A DNA stretch of 64,000 bases from Alisma plantago-aquatica (Eukaryota; Streptophyta; Magnoliopsida; Alismatales; Alismataceae): positions 1,165,333,249 through 1,165,397,248 of the forward strand of contig OY856409.1 in NCBI GenBank assembly GCA_963693085.1, given 5' to 3'. Every line of letters starts with the position of its first letter. Position 1 is the stretch's first letter. A program made the translations under genes and the position numbers. Below the pieces are notes generated by a model. That model searched no databases, had not been told where the DNA came from, and was given only the letters and a program-made list of their open reading frames with translations. This document shows, in pieces, positions 26,701-37,373 of this stretch.

Positions 26701-27836
26701 TAAGGAATTAATATGTAATATTAATTGGAATCGAATTGCCAATTCCATGTGCAGTACCGTTCGACTGTCGTAGGATGAGAAAATTTCAAAATTGTTGTTA
26801 AAAGTTGAGATCTTCCTATCTCTTCCACTCCCGTACAGACTGGGAACCCTGGCCAAAACCCCTTATAAATAGAGGGGTACTAGGGGCTTCCCAGAGTACA
26901 ACACAGACAATTAGAATTAATTTCTATGATAAATGTTATCCTCTCTGGTTGGGGTAACCACGATAGCCCAAGCAAGTCCTACCCGACTAGGGAGGGATAA
27001 CAAGGTAGAGAACAACTGAGATCATTGTTGTGGGAGAGCAAGTTGGTGACCAGTACCTCAACTGGAGGGACAACTCCTTCCTGTCTGTTCTAGTAGGTAG
27101 ACAAGAGTTTTAGGAGGTCCGTGTGGACTTCTATAGAGGAGGGAAGTCGTTGTCTACCGCTATGAGGGCATCATCAGCCAACAGTCTGTGACGAGAGGAG
27201 TTTCTGTGGAAGGTAACATTTGAGTCTGCTGTCCATAGAGGAGCAATCAGGTGAGTCCCAGTGCAATTAGGAGTCAGAGTTGCACAACTACAACAACAAG
27301 GATTGTTGTTGGACTTACTCCAGGACCAAGTATATCCCCAAAACCATCCTTTCCATCTTATAGTAATTGACGTGATCTATTGGTTATGGGGAATATGGTA
27401 AATAAATTTTTTATTTTCGTTGCCTGCTTTGTAGCCATATTTCCCTACAAAATAATTGTGGGATAGAAAGTTGGTGCCAGTACACTAACGTGGAGGAACT
27501 ACTCCTTCCTATATGTTCTTCTAGAACTACATGAGTTACAGGTGGTCCATGTGGACTATTCTAGAGGTAATGAGCTTTTCCTGCTAGGAGGACAACATCA
27601 GACTACTGTCTATGGTGATCAACCAGGAGTTGTTGTAGATGTTTTTGAAGTGTGATTTGAAGAAAGGCATGTAAGACGATGAGGATATTGCCGCTAGACG
27701 TAGTCCAGGACTAGGTATATCCTCAAAACCATCCTTTTTGTTATGTGGTTGTTGACGTGATCTACTATTATTAGAGGAATATATCTGTTAAATCTTTTTG
27801 TTTCTGATGCTTGCTCTATAGCCATATTTCCCTGCA
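23776..27836 (+). repeat. 3' LTR of copia element, interrupted
   Basis: It matches the 5' LTR (16641-18649) in two parts, 23776-25404 and 27455-27836. The break falls inside the word that reads 'gagaacaattg' in the 5' LTR. It contains a TATA box at 25267-25276 and ends 'ccctgca'. Confidence 0.9.
25405..27449 (+). mobile_element. Solo LTR of a related copia element nested in the 3' LTR
   Basis: It begins TGTTGGTATGTATG and ends CCCTACA, 2045 bp, and has no internal region. It is diverged from the host LTR but collinear with it, including the TATA box at 26864-26874 and the 'actgggaaccct' block. The flanks 'gaaca' (25400-25404) and 'aaata' (27450-27454) fit a decayed 5-bp target duplication (3 of 5 bases). 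The ORF at 25311-25808 on the other strand is chance. Confidence 0.85.
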
Positions 27837-27841
27837 CTTAT

Positions 27842-27967
27842 ATAGGTTAGGTGTTTCCTCTAGGGCTTGTGGGATCTATAATCCTGTAGGTGGTCAACGG
27901 TGTAAATGGGTGGGCATTAATGTCATTCCAAATGACATTCCATCTGAGTGTATCTTCTGATTCTAAA
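27842..27967. other. Short unassigned gap
   Basis: Sequence between the copia target duplication and the next LTR boundary. It has no recognisable motif and is probably a continuation of the DNA left of 16640. Confidence 0.5.
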
Positions 27968-29631
27968 TGTCACAACCCACCACACAAAAATAGAGATCTA
28001 CTCAAAACAAAAATGTGGATCAAACACTAATTGAGAAAATTACCAAAAAGTATAGAATTAAAACCAAATAAATATTACAAACAATTAATGGAAAATGGAA
28101 CAAAGGCCCAACATCACATATATTTATGCCAGATTATGCCACATGAGTAACCATGGCCTCAACCACAACATGTATACACAATGTATCTTCTAAATAATGA
28201 CAACATTTACATTGTTCATGGTAAATAACCAAAAACATGAGTTGATATACATAATATACAAATCCCCCTACATGGACCTAAGAGTACATGGTTGACTCTA
28301 GGACTCTAAAACAAACCACAACAACCTCTCAACTTCACTAGTCTCCAAACTGAGCCTCCTCATCACCATAGGTCTGAATACATTGGTGATCACCTAATAA
28401 TGTGTGTAAACCCATGAGATGAGACCCCAAGTCTCACCGGTATGATATAACCTTTAGTATTATTTATAGATTACAAGAAGGTTTTGTAATCAAATTAGTT
28501 AAACCATATAATATTATAGATTATAAAATTGAGTAGTGTATATACAATGGACAAGAATAGCTAAAGTTATGAGTGTAGATAACTACACAAGAAGGGATAT
28601 AAATCACATACGATCAGTAAGAAGACCAAAGAAATAATCATCATCCAATGTGATTTGCTAAAATAACACTAATATGTATACTACACAGTTGGCTTACATA
28701 TTTTATTAAGTCCTAGGTAGTTTGAGGCATACCACTCAAACTACTAGTTGATTCTAGAGAAGTCGCAATCAGCCCCATATAAGATCTAGGATGACTAGAA
28801 TCCTAAAATGTCTTCCTCTCATTCAGTATGAGTGACAAACTATAGTGGCACAATAACCGAACCTACAAAAAACCAAACCTAGCCTGTCTTGGGTACACAT
28901 GCCACAACACCAAAACTGGGGCATAGACCCTCAACTTGAGTTACGACTGCAACTGCTCTGTATCACATCAAATCTGATACACATCCTCAACTGCTCTCTA
29001 AAACCTTAATATCAAGATGACAAAGATAAACACTCCCTACACCAACATATACTTAATAGTATACAACTCTAAGCTCCTTTTGGATTATTCATTTCACTAT
29101 CCAGCAAGTTCTAACATTGATATAGTTCTATGGTCACCAGGCACTACATGATTAAGGTTTCACTAGATTAATTAAGCCAATTAAGTGTTTGTTACTACAT
29201 CAATCAAATTACATACAAACTTCTAAATGAATGTTGTAAAATAAATCATATTTTGCAATTCCGATGACATAAAATGTATGAAACAGTTCCATGTTACTCC
29301 ATTATGGCATATTTATCCATCCATGACCATGTAATGGACTAAACTAAGGCACATAACAACTCAATTTGTCAATAAGACCAAAATAGCGATAACTCATCAT
29401 CATAATATTCCTAGCATTTGAATTTTAGCAAAGATCTCAACAAGGCATAAAGAAGGTACCAAAATTTCATCTAAAAAATCCAATAGATGTAAAAGTTACG
29501 CTATTTATCAGAATTAGCAAATGGAGGTTCCAAACCTAGGATGAGAAACCATCCTTAGTGGAGTTTTGCCCAATCATCATTTCAACACCAAAATAGTAAT
29601 GAAAAATAGTCACTCTTGCATGGAATGACTA

Positions 29632-32600
29632 TGTAACGCCTGCCCAATCATTTATCACAACTACTATATGCGGAAGCATTGAATCTCATATATAACTAAA
29701 CACGGCCAAACATCACATATCTAGTGTACAAAAGCATTCAAATAACCAAAAAAACTAAGTCCAAATAAAAAAGTCTGACGTAGTGAAATTAAAGGTTTGG
29801 GGATAGCAATCTCAACATGAACTAACAAGAAAATAACTAAAAAGAAGTATCAACGCTGGAAGGATCGCCCAATAAAGTCCCACTAGTGATGGATGCCCTC
29901 TACTTTGTAGATATTCAAACTAATTCTCGTACAGCTACTCACTATATGCAGACGTCACATCCCCAACCATGCACAGAAAAGAGAAATCCAGGGGTTAGAG
30001 TAAGTGGCAGTAAATTTTGAAATCAAATATAAGACATAAGACTAACTGAAAGAGACATTGTAGGAACTAAACAAATATCTTTTAATTACAAATTGTATCT
30101 AACTTGTGGCCACCATTATACAATAAGTCTTTTTGAAGTGGCGTATCTACGCCATGAATTGGTACCAAGGTACCTCTGAAATGGCACTACAAGCCTATGA
30201 ATGACACCGATGTGTCTATAAATTGGCGTGGCTATGCCCTGAATTGGTATCGAGGTACCTCTGAATTGGAGTAAACACTCCTCTGAATTGACAACAGTTG
30301 CCTCTGAATCATCTCGGGACTACTGAATGAGGATTGTTATATAATGTATTATGTGAAGGTTCTGAATTAATTATCTTAAGTCTAAACTTATAGAATGTTG
30401 CTGAATCTGAACTTATCTTATACTAAAATTGAATACTACTGGATGAGCTTATCTGAAACTGATTATTGAATAAGAGAATGAATCTATTTCTAATATGAAC
30501 ATTTGATTATGTTTGTCTTACATACTGACACATTGAAATATGCTTAAGATGAAGTAAACTGAGAACTTATTGAAATAAACTACACTTCTAATACTTATGG
30601 TATGAACTGAGTCACTACATGACATGATAATTAGCATACCACACATGTAACCAACTATAGCATTAAGGGGTCATAATAGAGCTTATTACTTTAGAATAAT
30701 TGTCTAAAGGAGGTAAAATAACAAGAATTCATAGGGCATGGCCCACTTACCTGTAGTAAGTCAAGATCCTACCCTCACTGCTCTTCAGTATATTGGGTCT
30801 AACTTTCTCCTGAAAAGATCAAAGGCTATGTTAATTTCATATCCTTTCCTTTTGGTCAACATCTTTAGGGTCATAATTTATTCATTCACCAATACATGTA
30901 TTAGGGTATACTAAGTTAGGTTACTAATGCGTCTTTATAGATTTTTCTTTGATAATCATAATAATATTAGGATTCATAGTCTAGGTTCATCATGAAAAAA
31001 TCTTTTTCATACACTACTAACTTAGGCCAGACTTTATATGTATCTGAGTTATTATTAGTACAAAACACCCATAGGTTTTAGGGTTATACATATAATATTC
31101 ACATTCTATCGTTTTATTTCTATTTATAAGTTAGGATTAAAATTATTTTTAGGACCACCGAGATGGTCATGATACGCATACTAATTGCCTGGTTATATAC
31201 TCATTACATACATCCCCTGCCCATGTATGCATATAGTATAGTGACATAATCCATTACCATAGAAACCACCTATTTAGGGTTCATAGGTTACAATTTAATT
31301 TTCTAGGTAAGTTCATTAACTTCCTAGTCTTGATGTATTTGATTGAATGATATTGGCCTTTTTAAATGGAGATATACCCACCCTGATTCATATAATGATG
31401 TCATGGCATTATTCTTGGTGGTGGACTATTTCAATTAAGGTGATAAAATGACCTAATAAATGTTGCTAACATGGTTCAACTTTTCCTAATATTAAATATT
31501 GTCATCCCCTTATTCCTAGTCCTGTTACATGATTAGGGTGTGCTCATGAGCAAAGTTCTGTTTGTTGGGTTTTGCTTTAGTTGAAGCTATATAGGAAGTA
31601 AGGCATTATAACGATGGTTAGAGTAAAGATAACAACACAACTTCAAGATATTAAATACAAAAAGCTCTCAATGTTTCAGCTGGAAAAGGTACACAACCAT
31701 ACGAATTCAGATTCAAGGTAGGACAAGGTCAGGATTGATGGACCAGAGGTGTTAAGACACCCCTGATGATTCTTGCGCATGCCAAGGAAAGGCAAGAGTA
31801 GTGATGCTGCTCTTCCATGACCGCGCATAGGGGGAAATAAGGGAAACAAAATTGGAACCAAAATGAGAAGGAAGGGGACTCGTGCCCCTATAACAAACCC
31901 AAAGTCACTAGCTTGTCTCAGAGCTGAAGAATAGATCGTGAGGTTGACTGTGAGAAGCAGTGTGACGACATTGACATCATTCATGTGGAATCGGGAAAGA
32001 ATAGAGGATATGGGTGAGGATTATATACCTTTGATAGTGACTTGGAAGAAAAAAGAGAAGCTTCAACGAGAGTGTAGGTGGTTCCACATCGCTCATCGCT
32101 AGGCCGTGTGGGACTAGTAGCCTTTGGTAGTAGGTGCCGACTTACTGCTGTCATGGGCTCTATAGGGTACACCATCTCAGCAATTCACTGCCCAAGGGGA
32201 GGTTGGGGAGGCGTCCCTAAGGCACCATAGATGGTGTACGAGCAAGAAATCAAGGTGAGGTGATGCGAGGGCTAGGAATGACATGAGAAGGATGGAGGTT
32301 GAAGGTGATGTAGAATGGGGGTGGCCAAAGCTACCATGGTGAAATTGATGGTGGAGGGTTCGCGGGAGTGCCCTAAAGCTTTGTGGATGCTTGGGAAATC
32401 CAACAGAAGGCTAGGAGATTAATTTCAACTCAGTAGTGAGAAGGAAGTGGTGATGGCTAGGAGATGAATTTCTTATAGAGGCATTTATAGGGTTTGAGCA
32501 ATGACTCGTTGGGTGCAGATTGATCTCTAGAAGACACTATAACAGTCGGTTTCCAAAATGGGTGATTGACTCATGAGATTTTCACAATCAAAAGGGGGCA

Positions 32601-33106
32601 TTAATGCCTCCTATTCAAGACAAGGTAGGATAAGGTGACTGACGGCTGAGATCAGACCAATTCAAAGCAGTTCTGATCTAACATTAGGAAAAAAGTGGCC
32701 AGGGAAAAATAGGTTTGTATTAATTAATTTCCACTCATTATTAACCATTAGTTTCCCAAATCTATTTCCCCTATCAATTAAAGTCTGATGGGTCTCAAAA
32801 TTTGACCAGGCGCTCCCAAAAATGTATGGTATATTCTCATACAATTAGTTCATGAGATGGGTTATCAAATTAATAAATATAATTAATATTAGATAAAGAT
32901 TTGATAATGCATAACTAATTATTTAAAAGTAATTAAATAATGAAATTTTGGGTTTCCTCTTATTTATCCATTATCTTTGATTAGGAAAAAATTTAGTACA
33001 AAATAACAATCAAGATTATTTAAAATGTCTTTTTATAAGATGTGACCATAAAGGATGTGATATTAAGGAAATTGAAATTAAATACCTAAAAAATGAGGAT
33101 GTTACA
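29632..33106 (-). mobile_element. Solo gypsy-type LTR with perfect target duplication
   Basis: It starts TGTAACGCCT and ends GGATGTTACA, 3475 bp, flanked on both sides by 'gacta' (29627-29631 and 33107-33111). I see no gag or pol between the ends, so it is best read as a solo LTR left after LTR-LTR recombination. Its ends resemble those of the element at 37374-44773, also on the minus strand. A GC-richer part at about 31680-32420 carries minus-strand ORFs of 102 and 64 codons with no known family. Confidence 0.85.
30139..30309. repeat. Tandem array of short hairpins with different stems
   Basis: Eight units of about 20 bp share the spacer 'ctgaatt' or a near form. Each is an inverted repeat: for example GGTACC-aa-GGTACC, GGAGT-aaa-CACTCC, GACAC-cga-TGTGTC and TGGCGT-atct-ACGCCA. 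The stems differ between units while pairing is mostly kept. Confidence 0.75.
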
Positions 33107-34319
33107 GACTATCATATAGAAATGATCAATATGAGGGTAGAATTTCCTCTACTTGGGTACCAAAACACATAAAAGTGACATCATTAAGATTCTTTATAGT
33201 GGTATTTCAAATTTTAGTGCTAGTATCCTTACAGAAACACTAGCACTACAATAGAAAATGTACATAGGGCCTTAATGAGACTTCAGAATTCTTATTACCA
33301 TCTTTTCTCATGTAAAATAGTATATAAAATACCATCTTTAAGCCTAGTATGGACTTTTAGAGCAAGATTAATATTATGCATGTCATAAGTAGGCAAGAAA
33401 TGTTTCAAAAGTTATATCTCTCACCTCAAGGTTAAAGAAAAATCCAAACAACAAGGAGCTATGAAAAGAGGAGAAAGGACCCGATCTTTATCATCTAAAA
33501 GCTCTAGAAAGGCTCCTATAATTATGAACAAGGTGTGTCTAGAGCAAAGAGCAAAGAAAAAAGGCTTCTTCAACCATGTTCACAAGAATTTCAACTAGAA
33601 TCACATGGATCTCAACCATGGTAGAGGACAAACGGGGAAAATAGAAACAAAAATGATTAAGAGAGAAGATCTTATTAGAACAAAGCAAAAAACTAGGCAA
33701 GAATTTTAGATCCATCCTAGACGGGCTAGATCTAAGGCTTGCAGCAACATGCATCCAAGATCTTGCTAGGTTTCATTCCTAAAAGGTATCCATGTCGTCA
33801 ATCGATGGTTTCTTGTTGGTCTAGAAACAACATGAGTTGGATACATGTTCATTTGAAGGGAGGGGTATTTATAGCTAGGAGGGAAGAAAGAGAATATCAA
33901 ATGGCCCAAAGTAGTGTTAGCATTAGTTTATATGTCCACAACCACCATCAATTTGCAACCATCTACAAAAACCATTAATTTACAACCATCTGGAAAAATC
34001 ACTGATTTATGAACATGGAGAATTTCTATTGGTTTGTGAAAATGCAAAACAACTTGTTGTTGTCACATCCAAAACAATATTTGGTTATTGAACGCAGAAC
34101 AACCAAATTTATGTGCTTCTATGGGCTATATCTATAATTCTAAAAGTTGTTATGAAACTTCATTTGAGAAAACAAAGTTGGAATTTAATCATATTTGAAA
34201 CATAGCTTTGTTTACTGATAGTAAATCATAATTAAAACTTAATTTATGATACTAAGAACCTATTAGGATAAACAAGTATCTTTCTGAACAACGTAAGGTT
34301 AGGGGTCATACAACCATAA

Positions 34320-36533
34320 ACCTCTAACAAAGATTTTGCCTCAAAATCCTACGTAAACAAATATGGATACTTCATAGGCATATCATACTATAACTCCCAC
34401 GTGTGTTCCTTTACCCCACAATTGTGTCACAACACCTTCACTAAAGATGTATTCTTCCTATCTTCTGTAAATACTCATCTAGGATTAACACTGAACCCTC
34501 TACATAAGATAGATCATCATTGAACTCCACCTCCACTAGTTGTATTACCTGCTCTATATCTGGATGATGCTTTTGAACATCTAAATGTGGAACACTTCAT
34601 GAAACTTGAGTAACTCTGGCGGTACTACCAATCTATACACCACCTTCCCTATTCAAGCTATAATAAGGTAAGGTATCATAAACCTAGGAGACATCTTTCT
34701 CTTCTTCCCAAATCAGAACACCTTTGTATGGGGAGACTTAGAGATACACATGGTCCTCAACATTGAACTCCAAGGGTCTATGATGGTTGTCTGCATGTGA
34801 TTTTTTTATCACGTGCTACTGTCAACTATTGTAAGATCGCCTTGATCTTCTTTGTATTGTGTTGCACCAGCTCAGGACCAAACAAATGATACTCACTTGT
34901 CTCATACCAACAAAGAGGAGACATACAATGTCTTTCGTATAAAGCTTCATATAGTGCCATATCTATGTTACTGTGGTAGTTGTTGATGTAGGCAAACTCA
35001 ATCAAGTCCAAGTGAATATCCCAACCACCAAGAAATTGAAGAACACATGCTCTTCATAGCTCTCAACAAATCTTCTGATGTATGTATGTTCCTTTCTAAT
35101 TTACAATATGTTTACGAGTGGAATGTTGTGTTGAATCTCAGTTGTGCCACCAAAACTACACGTAGACGCTCCAAAAACCTACTCATAGGCTAGGACCCAT
35201 GTTTGATACTATTGTAATTGGTATGCCTTACAGATGAATTATCTCATGAATGTAGATATGTGCCAACTTCTCTGCTATGTAGGTGGTCTTGATTGAAAAA
35301 AGAAGTAAGCTGGCTTTGTTAACTGGTCAATGATGACATATATTGATTCATAACTTTTGGCTATCTTATGATGACCAATGACAAAGTCCATGTTATGTTA
35401 TCCCATTTCCATTTTAGAATAGAAAATTGTTGCAACATCCTTGTAAGTATATGATGATTTGCCTGAACCTACAAACAAACTAGACACTAGGACAAGACCT
35501 CCGTGCCGTCACATTTCAAGACTTCCCCCCAGTACAAGTCTTTGAGATTATGATGCATCTTTATACTATCAGTATGCATAGAATACATTGAGGAATGAGC
35601 CTCCTCAAGTACCATATCTCTTAGACCGCCAACATCTTAAACCACCATCTGGTTGTAAAAGCACATTGTCCCATCATCCATCTAATGCTCATCATGTTTT
35701 CCATTGCCAAACTCGAATTTGATATTATATATCTCGATATCATCCTTCTGTGTATCTTTGATCTATTGTGTCAATATCAATTAGACATGTAATTGTGCCA
35801 ACAAACCTACCAACAAGGAGAATTCTAATTGTACATTCATGAAACAAACCAACACCAACATGTCCCGCTAATGGCAAGCCATAGAGTACAATTGTGCTTT
35901 ATCTACAAATTATGATGAAGATGAAGATGACTTCTAGTCAACACATCATCTACTACATTCATCTTTCCCAAATGATAGTTTATTATACATTTATAGTCCT
36001 TTATCTGCTCCACCTATCTCCTCTGCTTCATGTTCAACTTCTATTTTGAAAAGGTATAGTAAAGACTCTTGTGATCCGTTAAGATTTTACACTTCTCTCC
36101 ATACTAGTAGTGCATCCAAATCTTCAAAGAAAGAACCACAACTCTCAACTCTAGATCATGAATTGGGTAGTTCTCGTCATATATCTTAAGCTTTCAAGGA
36201 GAAAAATAAATCATGTTCTTGTCATGTATCAACACACATCCCAACCTATTCTTTGAAGCATCACAGAAAATGATGCAGTCCTTCACAAGCTCTTAGAGCA
36301 CCAATGCTAGAGCAGTGGTCAATTTTTCTTTCAGTATATGAAAATAATGTTGACACTTGTCATCCCAAACGAAAGAAACACCCTTCCTAGTTAGCATGGT
36401 CAACATTAAAGCTATCGCACTAACATTCTTGATGAACCTCATATAATAACTAACTAAAGCTAGGAAGTTCAAACTTTAGTAGGGGTCTTGGGCTCCTCCC
36501 ATTCTCAAATACTGACTTTACCTTCTTGAGTTT
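34320..36533 (-). pseudogene. Gypsy element 3 pol remnant (RT end to chromodomain), minus strand
   Basis: Reading leftward: the RT tail and RNase H cover about 36533-36000, with R-F-I-K-N-V-S-like and F-C-D-A-S-K patterns in shifting frames. Integrase covers about 35600-34700, and the C-terminal chromodomain region about 34620-34340. The minus-strand frame 34826-35011 is clear integrase: L-I-E-F-A-Y-I-N-N-Y-H-S followed by Y-E-A-L-Y-E-R-H-C. The V-K-V-L-W-H-N-like and K-Y-P-Y-L blocks near the end place it with Tekay-type chromoviruses. The frame is broken many times. The gene is cut on the right by Cassandra and continues at 37360-37373 and 44774-44812. Confidence 0.8.
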
Positions 36534-36824
36534 TGTAACATACTAGGATTTGAGGCCTTAGATAAGTTGATCTTAAAAGGATTGATTGAACTACCCATAT
36601 CACCAAGGTGCACCTCTTTTTCCAATAACCCGTCACTAAAGAACTCAATAGTTAAGCATGCTCAGCTTGGAGTAGTACTGGGATGGGTGACCTGTTGGGA
36701 TGTTGATCCTGGCATGTGCGTGAGTGAGGACAAAGTGTGCAGTTAAGGCTAGTGGTGGTCTGTGGGGACAATCTCCATTCCTAAAACTCTACTAGATCCT
36801 TGGGTAGTGAGCCCAGGTGTTGCA
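36534..36824 (+). repeat. Cassandra 5' LTR
   Basis: 291 bp, from TGTAACATAC to GTGTTGCA. It differs from the 3' LTR by scattered substitutions, so the copy is not recent. Confidence 0.9.
36640..36720 (+). promoter_or_regulatory. 5S rRNA-like pol III promoter in Cassandra 5' LTR
   Basis: GTTAAGCATGCT (36651-36662, box A-like), AGTAGTACTGG, then GATGGGTGACC (box C-like, near 36682-36692) follow the order and spacing of the plant 5S rRNA internal promoter. It is not a functional 5S gene: the 5' part of the RNA is not conserved. Confidence 0.85.
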
Positions 36825-36826
36825 AT

Positions 36827-36839
36827 TGGTATCAGAGCC
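36827..36839 (+). other. Cassandra primer-binding site
   Basis: TGGTATCAGAGCC is an exact initiator tRNA-Met complement, two bases after the 5' LTR. Confidence 0.92.
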
Positions 36840-37068
36840 AAAACCCCTCTAGTAGGTGGGGCCCAGATGGACATGGCATGCTAGTCTTGAGTCGTACGAT
36901 CCAGACATGTAGGAAAGGGTTGTCCATGGTAGACATAGCCACCCTTGCACTGGTATTCCGTGATCGGGAGCTGGGTGTCTATAGGCCATTGTGGGTCTGC
37001 ACTAAAATGGGGTCAGATTATGAGGCCTTACAGTTGAGCCTTGACGAGGATGTCAAGAGTCTAAGTAT

Positions 37069-37359
37069 TGTAACATCCTAGGATTTGAGGCCTTGGATAA
37101 GTTGATCTTAAAAGGAATGATTGGACTACCCATATCACTAAGGTACACCTCCTTTTCTGATAACCCGTCACTAAAGAACTCCATAGTTAAGCGTGCTCAC
37201 CTTGGAGTAGTACTGGGATGGGTGACATGTCAGGAAGTTGATCCTGGCATCTGCGTGAGTGAGGACAAAGTGCGTAATTAAGGCTAGTGGTGGTCTGTGG
37301 GGACAGTCGTCATTCCTGAAACTCTACTAGAGCCTTGGGTAGTGAGCCTGGGGGTTACA
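37069..37359 (+). repeat. Cassandra 3' LTR with second 5S-like promoter
   Basis: 291 bp, from TGTAACATCC to GGGTTACA. Its 5S-like block spans about 37175-37255, with GTTAAGCGTGCT intact and box C changed from GATGGGTGACC to GATGGGTGACA. Confidence 0.9.
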
Positions 37360-37373
37360 GGTTTCACACAAAC

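Larger units (their letters stand above)
16641..27836 (+). mobile_element. Ty1/copia retrotransposon with a nested solo LTR
   Basis: A full-length but dead copia element. Its LTRs span 16641-18649 (2009 bp) and 23776-27836; removing the nested solo LTR and its target duplication leaves 2011 bp, so the two LTRs match in length. The internal region carries gag, integrase, RT and RNase H in copia order (integrase before RT). The flanks are 'attat' (16636-16640) and 'cttat' (27837-27841), a target duplication with one change. Stops occur throughout, so it could move only with help, if at all. Confidence 0.9.
27968..34311 (-). repeat. 3' LTR of minus-strand gypsy element 3, interrupted
   Basis: On the plus strand it runs from TGTCACAACCC (27968) to GGGGTCATACA (34311), next to the end of the minus-strand pol. 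Removing the solo LTR at 29632-33106 and one 5-bp repeat leaves about 2.87 kb, a normal length for this group. Its minus-strand start (TGTATGACCCCTAACC) resembles the LTR-like start at 44813. The outer boundary is less certain because no target duplication was found. Confidence 0.6.
36534..37359 (+). mobile_element. Cassandra TRIM retrotransposon, complete
   Basis: An 826-bp non-coding element with two LTRs of exactly 291 bp each (36534-36824 and 37069-37359). Both begin TGTAACAT and carry a 5S rRNA-like promoter, and a tRNA-Met primer site follows the first. The flanks 'agttt' and 'ggttt' fit a target duplication with one change. Cassandra elements are known plant TRIMs whose LTRs carry 5S sequence and depend on other elements for enzymes. 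It sits in the RT region of gypsy element 3. The ORF at 36800-37081 is not a gene. Confidence 0.92.

Noticed and set aside
30139..30309. CRISPR array, given regular short repeats
   Set aside because: The conserved part is only about 7 bp and the variable parts are palindromes; the context is a plant LTR.
36827..36839. tRNA gene suggested by tRNA-Met-like sequence
   Set aside because: Only the 3'-end complement is present, as a primer-binding site; no cloverleaf is seen. The same holds at 1585, 9742, 18651 and 41561.
36800..37081. 93-codon ORF
   Set aside because: It lies across the primer site and non-coding interior of Cassandra.
36600..37260. Two 5S rRNA genes
   Set aside because: Only the internal promoter part of 5S is conserved, and each copy sits in a 291-bp LTR of a Cassandra element.
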